Source of the DNA: an uncultured Bacilli bacterium
GTDB lineage: Bacteria > Bacillota_I > Bacilli_A > RF39 > UBA660
Direction: 5' to 3'
Assembly: GCA_934149515.1 (NCBI GenBank)
Contig: CAKPFD010000007.1
Location: 1-58,446 of the forward strand
DNA: 58,446 bases
The position numbers and the translations under genes are program-made. Each line of letters begins with the position of its first letter. The first letter of the stretch is position 1. Below are positions 9,649-17,692 of the stretch, one piece after another. Below the pieces are notes generated by a model. The model made no database searches. It was not told the origin of the DNA and worked only from the letters and a program-made list of their open reading frames with translations.

Positions 9649-10356
9649 ATGGAAAATATAATTAATATAGAAAATCAAAATTTAGCAAATTACATAATGT
9701 TTAAATTGGATAAAATTAATAATGGTTTTACTGAAAAAGAGCTAAATAGCATAATTGAAGTAGTTATTGATTATAATGATGAAACTGCTAGTAGTTTTAT
9801 TTTTTTAGAAGAGCTATCTAAATTAAAAAATTTAAAAACTATTACTTTAAGAAATGGATATATATTTAATGATAATTATAATATCTTTTTAAAATTAAAT
9901 AATTTATCTGAATTTGTATTTGAAAATTGTGAATTTGAAAATGCTGATTTGATTGCTTCACTTAAACTTAAATCATTATCATTAATAAATTGCAAAATAG
10001 AAAATTATTCATTTATAAATATATTTGAAAATTTAGAAGAATTATCAATAATAAATGGAATAATAGAGATTAAAAAAATTAATAATTTAAAACATTTAAA
10101 ATATTTACAAATATCATATTCAAAAATTATTGATGATGTTGATTTGAATATTCAGCAAATAAGTGAATTATATATTGACAATACTAATATTTTAAATTTT
10201 GCTTTTTTAAATAATTTATTAAATTTAAAAAAAATAAGTATTGATGAAAATCAGTATACGGATAATAAAGAATTGTTCAATAATATGACGAAAAGAAAAA
10301 TTATAGTCTTAAATGAAAATATGGTTGAATTTGGTGGTGAAAACAATGAAATATGA
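9649..10356 (+). CDS. Leucine-rich-repeat protein of unknown role
   Basis: A 235-residue protein with about eight LRR-like turns (LKNLKTITLRN, LNNLSEFVFENC, LKSLSLINC, LEELSIING, LKHLKYLQIS, ISELYIDNT, LNLKKISI) making a single curved solenoid. There is no signal peptide or membrane segment, so it is probably cytosolic. AAGGTGG five bases before the ATG at 9649 is better than the in-frame GTG at 9640. It overlaps the following transglutaminase-like gene by 11 bases, implying translational coupling. Codons are unusually ATA-, AAT- and AGA-rich, unlike valS nearby, which suggests acquired DNA. Confidence 0.6.
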   Translation: MENIINIENQNLANYIMFKLDKINNGFTEKELNSIIEVVIDYNDETASSFIFLEELSKLKNLKTITLRNGYIFNDNYNIFLKLNNLSEFVFENCEFENADLIASLKLKSLSLINCKIENYSFINIFENLEELSIINGIIEIKKINNLKHLKYLQISYSKIIDDVDLNIQQISELYIDNTNILNFAFLNNLLNLKKISIDENQYTDNKELFNNMTKRKIIVLNENMVEFGGENNEI

Positions 10357-12478
10357 TTATCAAGATAAAATTACTTTTGATTCAAATAAACCATTTGATA
10401 TTAACTATATAAAAAATGTATGTAATCAACATCCAAATTCTAAAATACTAGTTGAAGTTCAAAATACTAAAGGAATAACTTCTTCTATGATAAGACAATT
10501 AGGTTCAAATATTGCAATAAGAATTGCAGGTGGATATGATGATGAAAGATGTAGAAATGGCTTCGGAAGAGAAAATGGACAGTCTTATTACCATGATGCA
10601 GTTGTTTATTCAAAAAATGAAACAATTAAAATAATTGAAGAAATAGAAAGAATTGAATCTGGTTTAAATAGAAATTGGTCAGATATTCAAAAATTACTTT
10701 ACATATATGATCGACTAAAAACTGGTATAATGTATGATCCAAAATTTGAATATAAACTTTCAAGTGAAATTAGAAGTTTAAGAGGTCTAATTACAAAGCA
10801 AACTGTTTGTGCTGGCTATGCAATGATATTAAAAGAATTTATGGATAGAAATAGTATAAATTGTGAGTACGTAGAAGGGCATACTAAAATTGATAGCAAT
10901 GGTCAAAGAAATGGTGGACATGCATGGAATATTATTAATATAGATGGGAAAAAATATCCTATTGATTTGACATGGGATAATACAACATTTAGATCTGGTA
11001 AATCAAGTAGTTTTGACTGGTTTGGTCAAGACATTTCAACTTTTAGCAGGAATCATCATCCTGCACCAGGAGAAAAAACTCAAGATTATAAACACACATT
11101 ATCACAATTTGATCCACAACTTGTAAAGCAAATATATTCACAAATGGGTGTAGGAAGAGCTAGAGATTATCGTTCAACAACTTATTATGGAACTCGAAAA
11201 GATGATTCAAGATTTATAGTTGCTCAAATTGGAGATAATACAATTAATAATGTAACTTATTATAGATATTATTATGTTGAAATTTCAAAGGATGGGAAAA
11301 AACAGTTACCGCTAATACTTTATAGCGATACAAATGTTACACATTTAGTTGATTGTAAAAATTTTGGAAAACCTATTCCACCAAATTATGAGGAAACTGT
11401 TGATAATATTTTGTTTTCAAGAGAAAACATTGCCGATTCAATCGAGAAAAAAACTTATTATATTGGTGAAGTGCGAAAAAGAGGCGTTGGTAATAAACTT
11501 AAATTAGTAACTTCATCTCAAGAAATAGCCAAACCTGAAGAAAAAAGAAATTTATTTGTATATCCAACAAAAAGCTTTACTAGAAGTGATGGGAGTGTAT
11601 TTATAGCTCAACAAATGTTTAAAACTCCACATAAAGCAAATGGTATTGATGTTATGAAATACGATATATTTGAAATGGTCAATGAAAATGGTGAAGAGAT
11701 CTTAAAGAGAAATACAGTATTTACAGAAAGAGACTTTTTTAAAGATACTAGACAAAGTATGGTTGATGATTATTTAAGCCGGAAAAGACTTGATAGAAAA
11801 GTTGGTGAAGCTGGTGGATATATAGGCTATTATGATGCTAATGGAATTAGAACTTATAATCCTGATTTAGTTAAATTCTTTGAAACTTCGAAAAAAATTA
11901 ATATAGAGTCATTAAATAATCAAAAAAAAGAACGTGTTGCAATACCAACATTTGATGAATTAAAAGATTTATCATCAAAATATGAAATGTTTATTGATTC
12001 AAAAGATCCTTTTGATAAAGATATATCAAAAATTAAAATTAGAGATATTGAAACAGGAAAAGTTCAAACTGATAAATCAATTATAGATAAAGCAACGTTT
12101 GCGAATATATGGCTAACTTCTGCAGGGGTAAAATATTATCGAAATGAAGCAAGACCAGGAACAAATTATGCTTTTAATGAAGCGGCCGAAGAATTATATA
12201 ATACTATTTGTAAACAATTATTGGATTCATGCAAAAGTAAGGGCGTTATTGATACAATTGATTTGTTAGAAAATATTAAAAATAATAATAGTTATAAACA
12301 TAATAGCGAAATAATTGTTAATTTATTTAGGACTCCATATCAAACTGAAACAATTAATAAACTATTTTTACAATCTTTAGGTATTAACAAACAAGTACAA
12401 ACTCCAGAACCTTTATACGCAAGTTATGATGATCAATTAGTATCTGATGATGAAAATAACAATACAAAAGGAAGATGA
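10346..12478 (+). CDS. Large protein with transglutaminase-like (cysteine protease fold) domain
   Basis: A 710-residue protein. Residues about 145-215 carry the full catalytic triad of the transglutaminase core: Cys in TVCAGYA, His in GGHAWN and Asp in PIDLTWD. The flanking parts, including the 400-residue C-terminal region, are not recognised. No signal peptide is visible. The ATG at 10346 has GGTGGTGAAAAC upstream and overlaps the LRR gene; the upstream start at 10313 is less likely. Family members may act as proteases, peptide cross-linkers or deamidases, and this one cannot be assigned. A terminator hairpin overlaps its stop codon. Confidence 0.7.
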   Translation: MKYDYQDKITFDSNKPFDINYIKNVCNQHPNSKILVEVQNTKGITSSMIRQLGSNIAIRIAGGYDDERCRNGFGRENGQSYYHDAVVYSKNETIKIIEEIERIESGLNRNWSDIQKLLYIYDRLKTGIMYDPKFEYKLSSEIRSLRGLITKQTVCAGYAMILKEFMDRNSINCEYVEGHTKIDSNGQRNGGHAWNIINIDGKKYPIDLTWDNTTFRSGKSSSFDWFGQDISTFSRNHHPAPGEKTQDYKHTLSQFDPQLVKQIYSQMGVGRARDYRSTTYYGTRKDDSRFIVAQIGDNTINNVTYYRYYYVEISKDGKKQLPLILYSDTNVTHLVDCKNFGKPIPPNYEETVDNILFSRENIADSIEKKTYYIGEVRKRGVGNKLKLVTSSQEIAKPEEKRNLFVYPTKSFTRSDGSVFIAQQMFKTPHKANGIDVMKYDIFEMVNENGEEILKRNTVFTERDFFKDTRQSMVDDYLSRKRLDRKVGEAGGYIGYYDANGIRTYNPDLVKFFETSKKINIESLNNQKKERVAIPTFDELKDLSSKYEMFIDSKDPFDKDISKIKIRDIETGKVQTDKSIIDKATFANIWLTSAGVKYYRNEARPGTNYAFNEAAEELYNTICKQLLDSCKSKGVIDTIDLLENIKNNNSYKHNSEIIVNLFRTPYQTETINKLFLQSLGINKQVQTPEPLYASYDDQLVSDDENNNTKGR

Positions 12479-12503
12479 CCTATCTCTCAAAGTCATCTTT
12501 TTC
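12472..12503 (+). terminator. Terminator after the transglutaminase-like gene
   Basis: AAGATGAC/GTCATCTT stem with a 12-base loop and a TTTTTC tail. It includes the stop codon of the gene and ends the LRR-transglutaminase transcript. Confidence 0.8.
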
Positions 12504-12875
12504 ATTTCGGTTCTTCAAATTCGAAGAAACATAGTTCAAAATAAATATTTAAACATTTATTTTAAGTTTTTCTGAAATCTTTAGCTTCCCTACTCTTGAG
12601 ATAATTATAGGATACGAAAATAACACCTAAAAATTTAGATGCTATTTTCAATTCAAAAAAGTCATTATTTATTAAAACTCGAAAAGTTCGAGCATATTTC
12701 CTTATGGAGCGATTGGTTAAGTTATTTCAAACTTTTCAATCTCAATTAGGAATCAACACAATTTGTATCGATTTCTATAATTATATTACCATAAATAATT
12801 CCAATAGAAATGATAAAATTTGTAAAATTAATGATATAATGGTTATAGATAAAATTAATATCTAGGAGGTTTATT
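12504..12875. other. Gene-free stretch with hairpins and a tRNA-end-like repeat
   Basis: No coding capacity is credible here. Seen: an AT-rich hairpin at about 12538-12562, an imperfect hairpin at about 12618-12650, the tRNA-Cys 3'-flank-like repeat at 12674-12710, and TATAAT at 12835-12840 with a weak TGATAA 18 bases upstream that could start the next transcript. An AGGAGG site follows at 12863. Confidence 0.5.
12674..12710 (-). repeat. Degenerate copy of a tRNA 3' end and its terminator flank
   Basis: Ungapped alignment with 17319-17355 (the end of tRNA-Cys plus downstream flank) gives 29 identical bases of 37. On the minus strand it reads CTCCAT, then GGAAAT, then a CTCGAA/TTCGAG hairpin with TTTT. 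No complete tRNA precedes it, although GTTTGAAAT upstream resembles a decayed T-loop. It could be an old attachment-site copy or a tRNA remnant. Confidence 0.5.
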
Positions 12876-13133
12876 ATGAATAAAACTATAGGAAAAGTTA
12901 TAGAAATATATATTCCAAAACAATACAAAGATAATGCCTTGTTAGATGTTATGGATAGAAATAATATAACTTTTAAAATAATGACTAATGATGGTTTAAA
13001 AGAGGTAACTATTAAACAAAATGAAGAAAGTGCTAGTATTATGAAAAATGATTTAGTAGAAATAATTGAACAAACTATTTCTGGCAAGAATTTTATAGAT
13101 ATAAGATTATATGGTGGTGAAGATTATGAATAA
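12876..13133 (+). CDS. Small protein of unknown function upstream of the helicase
   Basis: An 85-residue acidic, probably beta-rich protein (KVIEIYIPKQY, ITFKIMTNDGLKEVTI, DLVEIIEQT, FIDIRLYGG). A strong TAGGAGGTTT ribosome site precedes the ATG. Its last codons overlap the helicase start by 8 bases, so the two are translationally coupled and it is probably a helicase partner or regulator. I do not recognise the family. The opposite-strand open frame over the same bases has no ribosome site and is rejected. Confidence 0.65.
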   Translation: MNKTIGKVIEIYIPKQYKDNALLDVMDRNNITFKIMTNDGLKEVTIKQNEESASIMKNDLVEIIEQTISGKNFIDIRLYGGEDYE

Positions 13134-16100
13134 TAATGAGTATACAACTATAGGGTTATATGATCATAATGCAGATAGTTATAATCAAGTAAAATCTTCT
13201 TTTGAATCTGGAGATGATGTTGTAGCAATTGTTCATGCAACTGGAACTGGTAAATCATATAATGCATTACAACTTGCTTATGACAATAAGGATAAGAAAA
13301 TTGTTTATGTTGTTCCTTCTCATGGAATTATTGAACACATTAATAAAATAATTGTTGATAATCCTAATTTAGATTTAAAAAGAGATTTCCCAAATTTAGA
13401 ATTTAGAACATATCAAAGTTTTATATCTTTATCTGAAGATGAAATATCGGATATTGATTGTGATTTGTTAGTTCTTGATGAATTTCATCATATAGGAGCA
13501 CCGGTTTGGGGAGCAAGAATTAATACAATGGTAGAAACACATCCAGATATGAAAATATTTGGTATGACTGCTTATACCGTAAGAGATAGAGGAACATCTT
13601 ATGAAAGAGATATGGCTAACCCTGATACTGATGAATTATTTTCTGGTAAAGTTGAAAGTAGATATGATTTATGTGATGCTATGATAGATGGAGTTTTACC
13701 AAAGCCAATATATAAGAGTGCTTATACTAATTTAATTGGACTTGAAAGTCAGTTAGAAGAAAAAGTTCAAAAGTTAGGTGCAACTACTAAAGAATATCAA
13801 GAATACATGGCAATATTAAATGATGTTAAAAAAAGAATTCATGAAGCACCAAGTATTCCAAATATACTAAAAAAATCTATTAAGCCAGATGGTAAATATA
13901 TTTATTTTTGTCCTCCTTGTTCAGAAGAAGGAGCAAATGATATTGAAACAATCAAACAACAAGCGATAGAATGGTTTAAACAATTTGTTGATGAAGAAGA
14001 TATAATTATTTATACATCTACTAGTGATATGGGAGAAGATGGCAAAAAAAATAGAGATGCATTTTATAGTGATGTTAATCTAGATGGTGAACAAGTTGAT
14101 AATAAACTTAGAGTTATGTTTGCAATAAATCAATATAACGAGGGAATCCATGCACCAAATATAGATGGTGTAATTATGGGAAGAGGAACAACTTCGGATA
14201 TAGTATACCTTGAACAATTAGGTAGAGCTTTATCAGTTCGTGGTAATACGAAAGATAGGTTTGATGAATTAGAGCAATACTCAATTGAACAATTAATTTC
14301 TATGTGCAAAGAAAAAGATATTCCGATTAAAGATAATATCAGTAAAGAAAAATTGATTGAAAAATTAATTGCACCTGTAGTAATTGATTTAACAAATAAT
14401 TATGATTTTATAAAAGATCTTGAAAACAACTTAAAAGATAGAATAAAAGATATTCAGGAGAATGGTTTAGGTAATCATCGTGAAATGAAAATTAGAGATG
14501 CTTCATTTGATATAGAAATTGAAAATCAAGATTTATTTAAAATGTTAAGATATGTCATGAATAGAATGGCAATGACATGGGAAGATAAATATAAATTAGC
14601 AAAAGTATATTATGAGCATAATGGTGATTTAAAAATACCGTCAAAATTCAGAACGATAAATGGTTATGAGTTTAATGAAAACGGTGTCCGCTTAGGAAAA
14701 TGGATTGAAACTCAAAGGAACGCATGTAGAGATACAAGTAGATATAAAATTTCCAAAGAACAAATAAAAATGTTGAAAGAAATAGGAATGATATTTGATG
14801 TATATTATGAAAGCTGGATGAGAATGTATGAATTAGCAAAAGCATATTATGATTATCACGGCAATTTAGAAATACCATCAAAATTCAGAACAATAAATGG
14901 ATATGAACCAGATGAAAATGGATTTACGCTTGGAGGATGGATTTATGCTCAAAGAGCAGCATTTAAAGGTACAAATGCTAGTAAAATTTCCAAAGAACAA
15001 ATCAAACTATTAGACGATATAGGGATGAGATTTGAATCGAATTTAAATGAAATCAATTGGAATAAAAATTATGAACTAGCGAAAGCATATTATGAACATC
15101 ATGGTAACTTAGAAATATCTCCAAAGTATAGAACAATAAATGGATATGAACCAGATGAAAATGGATTTACGCTTGGAAGATGGGTTCAAAAACAGAAGCA
15201 TGCTATAATTAACAATAATCCAAAAACTTTGTTATCAGAAAAACAAATTGAAAAATTAAAAGCAATAGGTATAATTTTTAATTTTAATGATGTTCAATGG
15301 AATAATAATTATAATTTGGCAAAAGCATATTATGAAAAACATCGTAATTTGGATATTCCAGCTAGATTTAAAACAATAAATGGATATGAACCAGATGAAA
15401 ATGGTGTTGCACTTGGGAAGTGGATTTCTAATCAAAGACAAACATATAACGGTAAAGGAAATGGTATAATATCTCCAGATAGAATACAACTTTTAAATGA
15501 GATCGGAATGATTTGGGATATAAATGATTATAATTGGATGAGAATGTATGAACTAGCGAAAGCATATTATGAACATCATGGTAATTTAAAAATATCAGCC
15601 AACTTTAAAACAATAAATGGATATGAACCAGATGAAAACGGGATTGCTTTAGGAAGTTGGATTAGTACAAAGAGAGCCGCATCTAAAGGTACACGTGATG
15701 ATAAAATTTCTGAAAATCAAATAAGGCTTTTAAATGAAATAGGAATGATTTGGGATTCGAACGAAAATTGGATGAAAATGTATAATTTAGCAAAGACATA
15801 TTATGAACATCATGGTAATTTAAAAATATCAGCCAACTTTAAAACAAATGATGGATACACTAAAGATGAAAATGGATGCTCATTAGGAAATTGGATTAAT
15901 AGTCAAAGAAAAGCATATAGAGGGAAAGATAATAATAAAATAAACGAAGAACAAATAAAACTTTTAGACAATATAGTAATGGTATGGTTTGAAGAAAAAT
16001 TAAACAAAAAATTACAAGAAGAACAAATAACACCAGAAAATTTTGAAAGAAAAACAGCAGAAATACAAAATAGATTTTATTCAGTATTAAATAACCATAA

Positions 16101-16176
16101 TAGCGATTCTTTGCCATCAAGCGAAGAACTAAATCAAGAATTTTTAGAACAATTAAATGCTGGCAAAAAAAGGTAG
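13126..16176 (+). CDS. Superfamily 2 helicase with SAP-like segment and six helicase-associated repeats
   Basis: A 1016-residue protein. The N-terminal half is an SF2 ATPase: Walker A ATGTGKS near residue 40, DEFHH (DEAH-type box) near 118, motif III GMTAYT near 150 and motif VI QLGRALS near 365. A short SAP/HeH-like helix pair (about 385-415) follows. Residues 485-955 are six tandem copies of the helicase-associated (HA) domain, each about 80 residues beginning W-x3-Y-x-LAKxYYE and ending LGxWI-x2-QR and IGMIW. HA domains are thought to bind nucleic acid. Start 13126 has GGTGGTGAAGATT upstream. Its substrate is unknown; a role in mobile-element biology or defence is inference. Confidence 0.8.
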   Translation: MNNNEYTTIGLYDHNADSYNQVKSSFESGDDVVAIVHATGTGKSYNALQLAYDNKDKKIVYVVPSHGIIEHINKIIVDNPNLDLKRDFPNLEFRTYQSFISLSEDEISDIDCDLLVLDEFHHIGAPVWGARINTMVETHPDMKIFGMTAYTVRDRGTSYERDMANPDTDELFSGKVESRYDLCDAMIDGVLPKPIYKSAYTNLIGLESQLEEKVQKLGATTKEYQEYMAILNDVKKRIHEAPSIPNILKKSIKPDGKYIYFCPPCSEEGANDIETIKQQAIEWFKQFVDEEDIIIYTSTSDMGEDGKKNRDAFYSDVNLDGEQVDNKLRVMFAINQYNEGIHAPNIDGVIMGRGTTSDIVYLEQLGRALSVRGNTKDRFDELEQYSIEQLISMCKEKDIPIKDNISKEKLIEKLIAPVVIDLTNNYDFIKDLENNLKDRIKDIQENGLGNHREMKIRDASFDIEIENQDLFKMLRYVMNRMAMTWEDKYKLAKVYYEHNGDLKIPSKFRTINGYEFNENGVRLGKWIETQRNACRDTSRYKISKEQIKMLKEIGMIFDVYYESWMRMYELAKAYYDYHGNLEIPSKFRTINGYEPDENGFTLGGWIYAQRAAFKGTNASKISKEQIKLLDDIGMRFESNLNEINWNKNYELAKAYYEHHGNLEISPKYRTINGYEPDENGFTLGRWVQKQKHAIINNNPKTLLSEKQIEKLKAIGIIFNFNDVQWNNNYNLAKAYYEKHRNLDIPARFKTINGYEPDENGVALGKWISNQRQTYNGKGNGIISPDRIQLLNEIGMIWDINDYNWMRMYELAKAYYEHHGNLKISANFKTINGYEPDENGIALGSWISTKRAASKGTRDDKISENQIRLLNEIGMIWDSNENWMKMYNLAKTYYEHHGNLKISANFKTNDGYTKDENGCSLGNWINSQRKAYRGKDNNKINEEQIKLLDNIVMVWFEEKLNKKLQEEQITPENFERKTAEIQNRFYSVLNNHNSDSLPSSEELNQEFLEQLNAGKKR
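14578..15995 (+). repeat. Six in-frame tandem repeats encoding helicase-associated domains
   Basis: Units begin at about 14578, 14817, 15058, 15298, 15535 and 15769, each 234-241 bases. Units 2 and 3 share a block of nearly 50 identical bases (from 14887 and 15130), and units 5 and 6 share another of similar size, so they arose by recent duplication and may change copy number by recombination. Confidence 0.9.
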
Positions 16177-16187
16177 AGGGATAATAT

Positions 16188-17180
16188 ATGATTAAAGATA
16201 AAAATTATTTTATTAATAAATTAAATAAATTAGAATTTTCTTCTAATTATTCTAAAGACCAAATAGAACAAGTTGCTAAATATTTTTGTACCTTATTTAG
16301 CAATTTAGATAAATTGAAAATAAGGGATAAAGATGAATATAGAGATTTATCAGAATTAGAAAAATTCTTATATATGTACATTAATGTAATTGGTATTCCT
16401 AAAGATGAAGAAGATAAAAACACTAGCCATGATATTATAGGAACTATATTAACTCAAAAAGCAATGTGTCAAGGTTATTCAACTATAATGAAATTTATAT
16501 GTGAAGAATTATCTATACCATTTTTATATAAAAGGACTGAAGTAAATGGCATTACATCACATGGTAATTTTCAAGTTATTTTAAAAGATAAATATAATAT
16601 TAAACATTGCTTACATTGTGATCCATATATAGATTCTCCTGATAATGAAAATGATACAATTACATTTAATGCAACTTTAATTTCTGCTGATGATATAAAT
16701 AACTATCATAATAAACAATTTCCTTCAGGTGGATATGGAGGTGTTGTATTATTCTGGAATATTTCTTTAGATAATAAATCCATTGAAGAAATAAAAGAGA
16801 CAATTGATTCTGTTAGTACAATTGAAAAGATGCAAATTGAATTATTTGGAGAAACAGAAGAAAATATTATTAACTCACATTATGTAAAATTAAGAGAAGA
16901 AATAATTGAATTAAACAAATTTTTTAGTTGTGATATTGGTAATATGGAAAATAAAAACGAAATATTACTTGCATATCAAAAATTAAAAAATTATTATGAA
17001 GATAATACTAATGAAATATCTAGAGAAGAAATATTTTCTTTGATAAGAAATATTTATATTTCACACTATATATTTGTAGATAATAATAGTCATCAAGTAG
17101 CAGCAGAAAAATCTAATGAGTTAATATCTAAACAAATTGAAAATACAAATACAAAGAGAAAAGAACATTGGACAAAATAA
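16188..17180 (+). CDS. Divergent transglutaminase-like protein
   Basis: A 330-residue protein 11 bases downstream of the helicase, preceded by GGTAGAGGGATAATAT. The central part has the transglutaminase-like triad in divergent form: Cys in AMCQGYS (about residue 95), His in SHGNFQV (about 125) and Asp in HCDPYID (about 147). The C-terminal 170 residues are helical and unrecognised. There is no signal peptide. It ends the helicase operon at a terminator. It differs from the first transglutaminase-like protein outside the triad. Whether it is an active protease is not known. Confidence 0.6.
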   Translation: MIKDKNYFINKLNKLEFSSNYSKDQIEQVAKYFCTLFSNLDKLKIRDKDEYRDLSELEKFLYMYINVIGIPKDEEDKNTSHDIIGTILTQKAMCQGYSTIMKFICEELSIPFLYKRTEVNGITSHGNFQVILKDKYNIKHCLHCDPYIDSPDNENDTITFNATLISADDINNYHNKQFPSGGYGGVVLFWNISLDNKSIEEIKETIDSVSTIEKMQIELFGETEENIINSHYVKLREEIIELNKFFSCDIGNMENKNEILLAYQKLKNYYEDNTNEISREEIFSLIRNIYISHYIFVDNNSHQVAAEKSNELISKQIENTNTKRKEHWTK

Positions 17181-17217
17181 AAGGCAACGGTTTATCCTTC
17201 AAAACCATTGTCTTTTT
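17181..17217 (+). terminator. Terminator of the helicase operon
   Basis: A stem of about 14 pairs (AAAGGCAACGGTTT with AAACCATTGTCTTT, one mismatch, one wobble) then TTTTTC directly after the stop codon. Confidence 0.8.
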
Positions 17218-17272
17218 CTGGTTGATTGTCAAATAGTGTGTGTAGACACAAATAAGTGATAATCAACCAGAA

Positions 17273-17305
17273 AAAGTACCAACTTCTTATCGAAATCGGT
17301 ACTTT
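17273..17305 (-). terminator. Downstream terminator of tRNA-Cys
   Basis: Minus strand AAAGTACC/GGTACTTT stem with a T run. A second inverted repeat, GGTTGATT/AATCAACC (about 17220-17268), lies just beyond it. A weaker hairpin next to the tRNA (about 17319-17338) may also terminate. Confidence 0.65.
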
Positions 17306-17318
17306 GTATATTAAGTCC

Positions 17319-17355
17319 AAAACTATAAAAGTTCGGACAGATTTCCCAATGGAGG
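17319..17355 (-). repeat. tRNA-Cys 3' end and flank, partner of the 12.7 kb repeat
   Basis: The intact member of the 37-base repeat pair described at 12674-12710. It covers the CTCCA end of tRNA-Cys and the hairpin downstream. The same-strand pair encloses the small protein, the helicase and the second transglutaminase-like gene. Confidence 0.5.
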
Positions 17356-17423
17356 GCCTAGTCGGATTTGAACCAACGCTCAGGGAGTTGCAGTCCCATG
17401 CCTTACCACTTGGCTATAGACCC
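17350..17423 (-). tRNA. tRNA-Cys (anticodon GCA)
   Basis: Minus strand cloverleaf with acceptor GGGTCTA/TAGGCCC (one G-U pair), anticodon loop CTGCAAC (GCA), T-loop TTCAAAT and encoded TCCA end. It is downstream of tRNA-Gly(GCC). Confidence 0.95.
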
Positions 17424-17471
17424 ATATCAATTATTATAATATATTCTATTTATTATAAAGTATGTATATAA

Positions 17472-17494
17472 ATATAAAACTCTTTTGGAAGAGT
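17472..17494 (-). terminator. Terminator between tRNA-Gly(GCC) and tRNA-Cys
   Basis: Minus strand ACTCTT/AAGAGT stem with loop CCAA, then TTTTATATTT. Six pairs only, so readthrough to tRNA-Cys is likely; I see no strong separate promoter for tRNA-Cys. Confidence 0.55.
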
Positions 17495-17506
17495 CTAATA
17501 CAAAAA

Positions 17507-17581
17507 TGGAGCAGATGAGGGAAATCGAATCCCCGTCACAGCCTTGGCAAGGCCGTATTCTAACCACTAAACTACATCTGC
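17507..17581 (-). tRNA. tRNA-Gly (anticodon GCC)
   Basis: Minus strand cloverleaf with acceptor GCAGATG/CATCTGC, anticodon loop TTGCCAA (GCC), T-loop TTCGATT and encoded CCA. A second glycine tRNA, besides the UCC one near 1.2 kb. Confidence 0.96.
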
Positions 17582-17600
17582 ATAAATGAAATACAATAAT

Positions 17601-17628
17601 ATTGTATCATAAATTTTACAGATGACAA
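17601..17628 (-). promoter_or_regulatory. Sigma-A promoter of tRNA-Gly(GCC)
   Basis: Minus strand: TTGTCA (17628-17623), 16-base spacer, TACAAT (17606-17601). Confidence 0.8.
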
Positions 17629-17657
17629 GTAAAATTTGTAAATTTTTCCTCTTTATA

Positions 17658-17687
17658 ACAAAAAAGGCACTATATTAAAGTGTCTTT
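17658..17687 (-). terminator. Terminator of the phosphoketolase gene
   Basis: Minus strand AAAGACACT/AGTGCCTTT stem (one mismatch) with a long T tract, 6 bases after the stop codon. Confidence 0.75.
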
Positions 17688-17692
17688 CTCTT

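Noticed and set aside
12746..13087. 113-codon minus-strand frame opposite the small helicase-upstream gene
   Set aside because: It has no ribosome site, hydrophobic composition caused by reading A-rich codons backwards, and lies opposite a gene with a strong AGGAGG site.
15256..15489. Several minus-strand frames across the HA repeats
   Set aside because: They recur at each repeat unit as antisense shadows of the helicase gene and have no start signals.
14887..15660. CRISPR-like spacing of repeated DNA
   Set aside because: Repeats are in frame, about 240 bases apart and encode protein domains; no short-repeat and spacer pattern exists anywhere in the window.
17256..17471. Open frame of 71 codons over tRNA-Cys
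   Set aside because: It is a chance frame through the tRNA gene and its flank, a well-known annotation artefact.
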